DNA of 12,109 nt from contig VBPB01000037.1 in the NCBI GenBank assembly GCA_005893365.1, forward strand, positions 1 through 12,109, written 5' to 3'. Both the position numbers and the translations under genes were made by a program. Below the pieces are notes generated by a model. It worked only from the letters and a program-made list of their open reading frames with translations, did no database searches and was not told where the DNA came from. The stretch is from Candidatus Eiseniibacteriota bacterium. GTDB lineage: Bacteria; Eisenbacteria; RBG-16-71-46. This document shows, in pieces, positions 1-5,988 of this stretch; within the stretch, counting starts at the first letter, position 1, and each line of letters begins with the position of its first letter.

Positions 1-389
1 CACGGCGCAACCTTTCACCGCGCAGTTCCGCTTCCAGGTCGAGGGCCAGCCGTACGTGCCGTATCCGGTCGGACTCTGGAGTCCGGGCGCCGAGGGCCCG
101 ACCGCGGCGCGCGGCGGGGCGGAGAATTTCATCGCCTTGCGCTATGATGCCGGCGCGCTGTGGGCGGTGTTGAGCCCGCCGCGCGGTGGGACGGTGCGCG
201 TCTGGGTGCTGCGCGACGAGAAGTGGCTCGGCCGAGACGCCTTGGGCGCGGACGCGCGGCTCGACGGGCGCGGCGCCTCGTTCGTCGTCGCGCGGACATC
301 ACGTGGTCAAGCTCTCGCCCGAGGGCCAGGGGCTCACCGTCCACGCCCTGATCGTCGAGCCCTCGCCGCCCGGGGCGGAACCGCCGTAG
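1..389 (+). pseudogene. 3' end of thioredoxin/DipZ-like C-terminal domain gene, frameshifted
   Basis: The gene enters from the left edge, so its start and any catalytic thioredoxin domain are outside the window. The frame starting at base 2 reads as a beta-rich segment (FIALRYDAGALWAVLSPP, then GTVRVWVLRD and GADARLDGRGASFVVA). This resembles, from memory, the C-terminal domain that follows the thioredoxin fold in DipZ-like proteins. Near 290-300 the homology-like reading moves to the next frame (HHVVKLSPEGQGLTVHALIV) and stops at TAG 387-389. In relatives I would expect roughly a dozen more residues between FVVA and the HxVxL strand, so a small out-of-frame deletion is more likely than a single-base error. 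The original frame would otherwise run on to 712 as low-complexity Arg/Ala-rich sequence, which is not believable. The family call is tentative; another beta-sandwich domain is possible. Confidence 0.45.
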
Positions 390-396
390 GGTGGGG

Positions 397-410
397 CGCG
401 CGAGCGCGCG
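397..410. terminator. GC hairpin after the first gene
   Basis: CGCGC (397-401) and GCGCG (406-410) can pair around a GAGC loop, just downstream of the TAG at 387-389 and before the next gene. No T-run follows, so it is at best a weak or Rho-assisted terminator. Chance pairing is likely in sequence this GC-rich. Confidence 0.2.
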
Positions 411-464
411 ACGGGTCCGGAGGCGCGGTCCTGGGGTTCAAGGGTGAACGAGGGAGTGAACGCG

Positions 465-668
465 ATGCCTCTGTGCGTCTATCTGTGCTACACGGCCGGC
501 TGCCAGCAGAAGGTGGAGCGGTGGATGCCCACCGCCGAAGAGGGTGCGGCGGCGCGCATCGAGTGCCCGCGCTGCGGCGAGCCGATGCAGTGCGCCTGGA
601 CCGGCTCGCAGGCGCCGACGCCCAATCTCAAGGACGCGAAGGTGCCTCCGGTCGGGCCGGTGCGCTGA
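465..668 (+). CDS. Small FmdB-like zinc-ribbon protein (67 aa)
   Basis: This 67-residue protein has two cysteine pairs arranged like a zinc ribbon: C8-x4-C13 near the N-terminus and C34-x2-C37 (ECPRCG) after a linker, plus extra cysteines at 4 and 43. The opening MPLCVYLC and the CPRCG knuckle recall the FmdB family of small regulatory zinc ribbons (MPxYxYxC...CPxCG). The first knuckle, however, is C-x4-C rather than the usual C-x2-C. The tail (residues 48-67) is Pro/Lys-rich and probably disordered. ATG 465 is chosen over an in-frame GTG at 444 because AGGGAG at 451-456 sits 8 nt upstream and the family begins MP. Its role is unknown; metal binding is inferred from the cysteines. It ends 36 bases before the convergent SirB1-like gene. 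Confidence 0.7.
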   Translation: MPLCVYLCYTAGCQQKVERWMPTAEEGAAARIECPRCGEPMQCAWTGSQAPTPNLKDAKVPPVGPVR

Positions 669-678
669 GGCGAGGCGG

Positions 679-701
679 TCGCCGGAGGGAGCGCCCGGCG
701 A
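679..701. terminator. Hairpin between convergent genes
   Basis: A perfect 7-bp stem, TCGCCGG (679-685) with CCGGCGA (695-701), encloses a 9-nt loop. It sits exactly in the gap between the zinc-ribbon stop (668) and the stop of the convergent SirB1-like gene (705). The position suits a bidirectional terminator, but neither strand has a clear T-run after the stem. Confidence 0.4.
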
Positions 702-704
702 GGG

Positions 705-1544
705 TCAGTTGAGGTCCGCCAGCAGCTGGCGCAGGGCGACGACCTGCTGGGCGACCGCGTCGCGGTCGGGGGCCTCGGGGCGGGCCTTGAGATAGGCGGT
801 GAGCGCGTCGAGCGCGGCACCATGGCGCCGCAGTCGGAACAGCAGCAGACCGCGGTCCCGCACCTCGTCGTGATCGTCGGGGGAGAGCAGCAGCAGGCGT
901 TCCACCGCCGCCAGCGCCCCTTCATCGTCGTCCGCGCGGAGGTAGGCGCCCTTGAGGTTCCGCAGCAGCCGCGTGATCATGTCGCGCTTCGACACCGAGG
1001 CCAGCAGCCGGTCGTCGAACTCCAGCCGCCCGCCGGTCACCTCGTCGAGCAGCCGCCGGCAATCCTCCTCGTGCATGGTGCGCGCGTGATTGAACGGGTC
1101 CAGCACCAGGTCGCGCGGCTCGCCGGTCAAGCGGATCAGGAAGTGCCCCGGGAAGCCCACGCCCTCGAACGGGATGCCGATGCGCCAGCCCAGCTCCATG
1201 AAGATGATGCTGAGGGTGAGCGGCACGCCGCGGCGGCGCTGGATGACCTCGTGCAGGAGCGAGTTGCTGGGGCTGAAGTAGTCCTTGGCGTCGCCCTGGA
1301 ACCCCAGCTCCTCGAACACGAAGCTGCGCAGGCGCGCCAGCTTCTGGAGGTTGTTCCAGTCGGGGGCGAGGCGGCGGCGCAGCTCGGCCGCCCAGGTGTC
1401 GAGCGTGTGGAGCTGACCGTCGATGTCGACGCGCGGGTCGGCCTCGGCCGCCACCAGGAGGGCGGCGCGCGCCAAGTCGAGCGCCGCGTCGGGGTGCTGC
1501 ACGACGCGCACGAAGTCGTCACGGATCTGCTCGGGTCCCGCCAT
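705..1544 (-). CDS. SirB1-family transglutaminase-like/TPR protein
   Basis: This 279-residue protein matches the SirB1/YchA-type family (Transglut_core2 followed by TPR-like helices). The core runs from about residue 35 to 175: NSLLHEVIQRRRGVPLTLSI (95-114), then GVGFPGHF (128-135), then LVLDPF (146-151). The His of GHF and the Asp of LDPF correspond to the His-Asp of transglutaminase folds. The only cysteine is C162, outside the nucleophile position, so a classical Cys-His-Asp triad is absent; as I recall this is usual for the family, whose biochemical role is poorly defined. Residues 185-279 form Ala/Leu-rich TPR-like helices. No signal peptide is seen, so it is probably cytosolic. The start is ATG 1544-1542 with GGAG about 10 nt upstream on the minus strand; a longer frame beginning near 1652 lacks family-like sequence. 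It is divergent from mutY and shares 2 bp with it. Confidence 0.88.
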   Translation of the reverse strand: MAGPEQIRDDFVRVVQHPDAALDLARAALLVAAEADPRVDIDGQLHTLDTWAAELRRRLAPDWNNLQKLARLRSFVFEELGFQGDAKDYFSPSNSLLHEVIQRRRGVPLTLSIIFMELGWRIGIPFEGVGFPGHFLIRLTGEPRDLVLDPFNHARTMHEEDCRRLLDEVTGGRLEFDDRLLASVSKRDMITRLLRNLKGAYLRADDDEGALAAVERLLLLSPDDHDEVRDRGLLLFRLRRHGAALDALTAYLKARPEAPDRDAVAQQVVALRQLLADLN

Positions 1545-2619
1545 GTCGCCTGATCTCCGTTCGCCGATCACGGCGCCGGCCGCCGCCACGCTCCAGCGCC
1601 GCCTGCTCGCCTGGTACGACGCGCACCGGCGCGACCTGCCGTGGCGCCGCACCCGCGACCCCTATCCGGTGTGGCTCTCCGAGGTCATGCTGCAACAGAC
1701 GCAGGTCGCGACCGCGCGACCGTACTACGACGCGTTCCTGGTCCGCTTCCCGACCCTGGCGGCCCTGGCGCGGGCCAAGCCGGCCGAGGTGCTCGACGCC
1801 TGGGCCGGGCTCGGCTACTACCGCCGCGCCCGGCATCTTCACGAGGCCGCGCAGACCGTGATGCGCGAGCACGCCGGCCGCGTGCCCGACGATCCGGAGG
1901 CGTTCGGCCGGCTCCCCGGCGTCGGCCGCTACACCCGCGGGGCGGTGCTCTCCATATGTTTCGACCGCCCGCTCCCGGTGCTTGACGGCAACGTCGCCCG
2001 CGTCCTGGCGCGCCTGTTCGCGGTGCCCGCCGCCATCCGCGACCCGCGCGGGGCCAGGCGCCTGTGGGCGCTCGCGGACGTCCTGGTTCCGATGCGGCGA
2101 CCGGGCGATTGGAACCAGGCCGTCATGGAGTTGGGGGCCACCCTCTGCACGCCGCGCGCGCCCGCCTGTGGCCGCTGTCCGCTGCGGAAGTCGTGTCGGG
2201 CGCTGGCGATGGGGCGGGTCGAGGAGTTTCCGCCCGCCGCCCAGCGCCGGGCTACCGAGACCGTGTGCCGGGCGGTGGCGCTGATCGCCCGGGGCGGCCG
2301 CGTCCTGATGGCGCGGCGGGAGGGCCCTCTGCTCACCGGACTGTGGGAGCCCCCGGGCGTCGAGCTGACGGGCCACGCTTCACCGGTGCGCGCGCTGCGG
2401 CCGGCGCTGGCGCGGCTCGGCCTCAAGGCGCGCCTGGCGCCCGCGGGGCGGACGGTCCGCCACACCATCACCCATCGCGCCATCACCGTGGAGGTGTGGC
2501 GCGGCACGCTGACCGGCGCCGCGCCCCGCCGCGCCGGTCTGCGCTGGGTGGACCCCGCGCGCCCCGGCGTGCCGCTCACGGCCCTGGCGCGCCGGCTGAC
2601 GCGGGCGGGAGCGGAGTAG
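1543..2619 (+). CDS. mutY: A/G-specific adenine glycosylase MutY
   Basis: This 358-residue enzyme removes adenine mispaired with 8-oxoguanine in base excision repair. All signature elements are visible. LPWR leads the fold, followed by the catalytic Glu47 in SEVMLQQTQV (46-55). A helix-hairpin-helix LPGVGRYT (124-131) precedes the catalytic Asp148 in VLDGNV. The [4Fe-4S] cysteines are C202-x6-C209-x2-C212-x5-C218. A C-terminal NUDIX-like 8-oxoG recognition domain covers about 240-358 (LIARGGRVLMARR, GLWEPPG, RHTITH at 306-311). Length is normal for MutY. ATG 1543 is the only plausible start before the LLAWYD helix; it has no convincing Shine-Dalgarno and lies inside the opposite gene's start codon. 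The 95-bp gap to the next gene has no clear promoter consensus. Confidence 0.96.
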   Translation: MSPDLRSPITAPAAATLQRRLLAWYDAHRRDLPWRRTRDPYPVWLSEVMLQQTQVATARPYYDAFLVRFPTLAALARAKPAEVLDAWAGLGYYRRARHLHEAAQTVMREHAGRVPDDPEAFGRLPGVGRYTRGAVLSICFDRPLPVLDGNVARVLARLFAVPAAIRDPRGARRLWALADVLVPMRRPGDWNQAVMELGATLCTPRAPACGRCPLRKSCRALAMGRVEEFPPAAQRRATETVCRAVALIARGGRVLMARREGPLLTGLWEPPGVELTGHASPVRALRPALARLGLKARLAPAGRTVRHTITHRAITVEVWRGTLTGAAPRRAGLRWVDPARPGVPLTALARRLTRAGAE

Positions 2620-2634
2620 GGCGCGCCCGCGCCC
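2619..2634 (+). terminator. Weak GC hairpin at the end of mutY
   Basis: GGGCGC (2619-2624) and GCGCCC (2629-2634) form a 6-bp stem with a GCCC loop, beginning at the last base of the mutY stop codon. No T-run follows, so intrinsic termination is doubtful and some read-through into the next gene is possible. Confidence 0.25.
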
Positions 2635-2714
2635 CTCAGCCTCTCGCAAATTGCCCTCAAGTCCCGTTGCATTCCGCCCGATGACCGGTCGGACGGTCAA
2701 CCGGCGGAGGGCTC

Positions 2715-5700
2715 GTGAGCAACGGCGGCGCGGCGGGGCGCGCCTCGTCGGCCGCCACCGCGGAGACGGCACCGGGCGAACCGCGGACGGTGGGACTCGG
2801 CCTCGTCGCCGCGCTGGTGCTGTGCTCGGGCGCGTGCGGGCTCATCTACCAGACCGCCTGGCTCCGCGAGCTGCGCCTGATCTTCGGCACCTCCACCTCC
2901 GCTACCGCCGCGACGCTCGCCATCTTCATGGCCGGGCTCGGCGCCGGCAGCCTGTGGCTCGGCGCGCGGGCCGACCGGAGCGCGAACCCGTTGCGCTTCT
3001 ACGGCAAGCTGGAGCTGGGCATCGCCGCCTCGGCGGCGCTCTCCTCGGCCCTGCTGGGATGGGTGGGCATGGCCTACACGGCGCTCGGCGGGAGCTTCTC
3101 GCTGGGGCCGATCGCAGGCACCGTCGTCCGGCTCGCCCTGGCCACCCCCGTGCTCGGCGTCCCGGCGCTGCTCATGGGCGGGACGCTCCCGGCGGTGGCC
3201 CGCGCCGCGGCGTCCGCCGGGGATCCGGGCCGGCGGCGGCTCGCCTTCGTGTATGCCGTCAACACGCTGGGCGCCGTCGCGGGCGTGCTGCTCGGGACCT
3301 TCACGCTCCTCGAGCTCGCGGCGCTCGGGCTCGGCGCCCGCGCATCCGCGCCAGCCGCGGCGCTGAGGCTGGTGCCGGCCGCGGTGCCGGTGGACGCCGC
3401 GCGCGGGAACGCGGCGCGCTCGGTCTACGCCGCCGCGGCGCTGGTCGGGTTCGTCTTCTTCCTCATGGAGATCGTCTGGTATCGGATGCTGACGCCGCTG
3501 CTGGGCGGGACGACCTACACCTTCGGGCTGATCCTCGCCGTCGCCCTCCTGGGCATCAGCGCCGGCAGCGCCCTGTACGGGCCGATCGCGGGCCGGCGGA
3601 CGCCGACGCACGGTTGGTTCGCGCTCACCTGCGCGGCCGAGGCCCTGGCCCTCGGCATCCCCTTCGCGCTCGGCGACCGGCTGGCCGTGCTCACGCTGGT
3701 CCTGCGGCCGGTGGGCGCGCTGGGCTTCGGCGGCGGCGTGGCGGTCTGGACGTTCGTGACCGGCCTCGTCGTCCTGCCGGCGGCGATCGCGGCGGGATTC
3801 CAGTTCCCGGTGCTGGTCGGCTTGCTCGGACGCGGGAATGACCGGCTCGGCGTCGACACCGGCCGGGCCTACGCGTGGAACACCGGCGGGGCGATCCTCG
3901 GCTCGCTGGTGGGCGGTTTCGGGCTGCTGCCCTGGCTCACGGCCCCCGGCGTGTGGCGCCTCGCCACCGGCCTCCTGGTGGGGTTGAGCGTCGCGACCGC
4001 CCTCTGGGCCGCGTGGGCCGAGCGCCGGCGTGCCGTCGCGTGGGTCGCGGCGGCGCTGGCGGCGATGGCGCTGCTGCTGGTGGCGCTGCCCGCGGGCCCC
4101 ACGGCGTTCTGGCGGCACACCGGGATCGGCGCCGGGCGGGCCAAGTCGGTGGCCGAGCTCCAGACCCCCAACGACCTCCGTCACTTCAGCTCCACGGAGC
4201 GCTGCATGTTCCCGTGGCAGGCCGAGGGGCGCGAGAGCTCGATCGCGGCCAGGGCCGCGAACGGGTTCTCGCTCGTCGTCGGCGGCAAGTCGGACGGCAA
4301 CATCATCGCGGACGCCGGGACGCAGATCATGCTGGGCATGGTCGGCGCCCTGCTCCATCCGCAGCCCCACCGGGCGCTGGTGATCGGGCTCGGCACCGGC
4401 AGCACCTCCGGGTGGCTCGGCACGGTGCCGTCGATGGAGCGCGTGGACACGATCGAGCTCGAGCCCGCGGTGGTGGAGTTCGCGAGCCGGTGTGCCGTCG
4501 CCAACCAGTCCGTGACCCGAAATCCCCGGGAACGCATCCTCATCGGTGACGGGCGTGAGTTCGTCCAGACGGCCCGCGAGCGCTACGATCTCATCGTCTC
4601 GGAGCCCTCCAACCCCTACCGGGCCGGCGTGGCCAGCCTGTTCACGCGGGAGTTCTACCTCAGCGCCGCGCGCCGGCTCGCGGACGGCGGCATCTTCCTG
4701 CAGTGGGTCCAGACCTACGACGCCGACTTCGAGACCCTGCGGATCGTCTACGCGACCATCGGTTCGGTCTTCCCGAACGTCGAGACCTGGACCACCATGG
4801 AAGGCGATCTGCTGCTGGTGGGATCGGGCACGCCCATCCGCGTGGACCTGGAGACGCTGCGCAACAAGGTCGCCCGCGAGCCGTTCCGCTCCGCCCTGCA
4901 GCGCGCCTGGCGGGTGCGGGACGCGGAGGGGGTGCTCGCGCACTACGTCGGGAACGGGGACTTCGCCCGCGCCGTCACCGGCATGGGACCGGCCATCCTG
5001 AACACCGACGACCACACCGTGCTCGAGTACCGCTTCGCGCGGGGCGTGGGCCGGGGCGGCGAGATCGTCGACTGCGACGGCCTGCGCGCGCTGGCCATCC
5101 TCGGCCGTCACGCGGCGCCCCCGTGGACCGGGATCGAGCGCGCCGACCACGACCGCGTGGCCATGCAGGGCGCGGCCATGCGCGTGCAGGCCAAGGACGC
5201 GCCGCCCGTGCCGCCCGCTCCCGGCGCGCTCCACGACCGGGTCCTGGCGATGCGGGCGTTCGCCGACCACGACCATGCCACGGTGTACGCGCTGTCGAAG
5301 CGCTCGGGCGCGATGCCGGCCGACCTCACCGAGCTGGCGGTGGTCGCCCTGGCCATGGGCGAGCACGCCGACCCCGGCGCCCTGCCGATGATCGAGGAGC
5401 TCCGCACCGACCGTCCCGTCGAGGCGGACTTCCTGCGCGCCCGCTACGACGCCGCGCGCGGCGACCTCCCCGCCGCGACCGCGTCCTTCGAGGCGGCGTG
5501 TCGTGGCTTCCGCTCGGACCCCTGGGTGTGGGGCGAGCTGGCGCACGAGCTGGTCCCGCTGGCCGGCGAGATCGCGCGGCGCGGCGACCCGGGCCTGCGG
5601 GCCCGGCTGTTCCAGGCGCTGGCGTCGCCCTTCGCCGTGGCCAGCGCCAACACCGACCGGCTCTGGACCCGGGTCGTGGTCGCCCTCTGCCTCGATGGCG

Positions 5701-5900
5701 AGGCTCCGGGCCGGTACACGCGCGAAGCGCTCGATGGCCTCGGCCCCGTGGTCCCCTGGGACGAACAGGTCCTGAGGACCCGGGTCACCTGCTTCGCCCG
5801 CCTCGAGGACCCGCGGCTCGCGAGCGCGCGGCGGGACCTGCGACGCTTCCTCGCCGACCAGCCTCCCGAGCTCACCCTGGAGCGGATGGGCGCCCTGTGA
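2715..5900 (+). CDS. Fused MFS-like membrane/spermidine-synthase-like protein, copy 1
   Basis: This 1,061-residue protein has three parts. Residues about 27-460 are hydrophobic and MFS-like, with a dozen or so predicted transmembrane helices (ACGLIYQTAWLRELRL at 40-55, FFLMEIVWYRMLTPLLGG at 248-265). Residues about 500-775 form a spermidine-synthase-like Rossmann domain: VIGLGTGS (556-563) for nucleotide/SAM-type binding, IELEP (580-584), IGDGRE (610-615), SEPSNP (629-634) and LNTDDHTVLEY (762-772). Residues about 776-1061 are an Ala/Arg-rich helical extension that I do not recognise. Classical polyamine synthases have an Asp-containing DSxDP motif where this has SEPSNP, so activity and substrate are unknown. 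Compared with copy 2 it lacks 19 residues between E200 and L217, removing one helix. The start is GTG 2715 with GGAGG at 2706-2710, a short 4-nt spacing. It is probably co-transcribed with copy 2, 88 bp downstream. Confidence 0.88.
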   Translation: MSNGGAAGRASSAATAETAPGEPRTVGLGLVAALVLCSGACGLIYQTAWLRELRLIFGTSTSATAATLAIFMAGLGAGSLWLGARADRSANPLRFYGKLELGIAASAALSSALLGWVGMAYTALGGSFSLGPIAGTVVRLALATPVLGVPALLMGGTLPAVARAAASAGDPGRRRLAFVYAVNTLGAVAGVLLGTFTLLELAALGLGARASAPAAALRLVPAAVPVDAARGNAARSVYAAAALVGFVFFLMEIVWYRMLTPLLGGTTYTFGLILAVALLGISAGSALYGPIAGRRTPTHGWFALTCAAEALALGIPFALGDRLAVLTLVLRPVGALGFGGGVAVWTFVTGLVVLPAAIAAGFQFPVLVGLLGRGNDRLGVDTGRAYAWNTGGAILGSLVGGFGLLPWLTAPGVWRLATGLLVGLSVATALWAAWAERRRAVAWVAAALAAMALLLVALPAGPTAFWRHTGIGAGRAKSVAELQTPNDLRHFSSTERCMFPWQAEGRESSIAARAANGFSLVVGGKSDGNIIADAGTQIMLGMVGALLHPQPHRALVIGLGTGSTSGWLGTVPSMERVDTIELEPAVVEFASRCAVANQSVTRNPRERILIGDGREFVQTARERYDLIVSEPSNPYRAGVASLFTREFYLSAARRLADGGIFLQWVQTYDADFETLRIVYATIGSVFPNVETWTTMEGDLLLVGSGTPIRVDLETLRNKVAREPFRSALQRAWRVRDAEGVLAHYVGNGDFARAVTGMGPAILNTDDHTVLEYRFARGVGRGGEIVDCDGLRALAILGRHAAPPWTGIERADHDRVAMQGAAMRVQAKDAPPVPPAPGALHDRVLAMRAFADHDHATVYALSKRSGAMPADLTELAVVALAMGEHADPGALPMIEELRTDRPVEADFLRARYDAARGDLPAATASFEAACRGFRSDPWVWGELAHELVPLAGEIARRGDPGLRARLFQALASPFAVASANTDRLWTRVVVALCLDGEAPGRYTREALDGLGPVVPWDEQVLRTRVTCFARLEDPRLASARRDLRRFLADQPPELTLERMGAL

Positions 5901-5954
5901 GCGCACCCGCACCGGCAGCGACCCCCATGACGCGAGTCCCACGGTCTGGCCCGG

Positions 5955-5972
5955 CGACCCTGCGCAGGGTCG
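5955..5972. repeat. Perfect 18-bp palindrome between the two paralogues
   Basis: The sequence CGACCCTGCGCAGGGTCG equals its own reverse complement. It lies in the 88-bp gap between the paralogous genes, 7 nt before the AGGAGG ribosome-binding site of copy 2 (5979-5984). As RNA it could fold into a 7-bp stem with a GCGC loop; as DNA it could be a dimeric regulator's operator. The sequence alone cannot decide, and no other copy was noticed in the window. Confidence 0.5.
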
Positions 5973-5988
5973 ATCGCCAGGAGGGCGC

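Noticed and set aside
389..712. Continuation of the first gene's original frame to 712
   Set aside because: After about 295 the translation becomes Arg/Gly/Ala-rich and overlaps the better-supported zinc-ribbon gene, while the next frame gives coherent strands and a stop at 389.
822..1553. A 243-codon plus-strand open frame opposite the SirB1-like gene
   Set aside because: Gln/Glu/Ala/Val-rich shadow of a well-supported minus-strand gene, with no motif of its own.
2620..2714. A promoter for copy 1 in the relatively AT-rich stretch around 2646-2676
   Set aside because: TTGCCC and TTGCAT are present, but no matching -10 element at proper spacing was found, and no GG-N10-GC arrangement for sigma-54.
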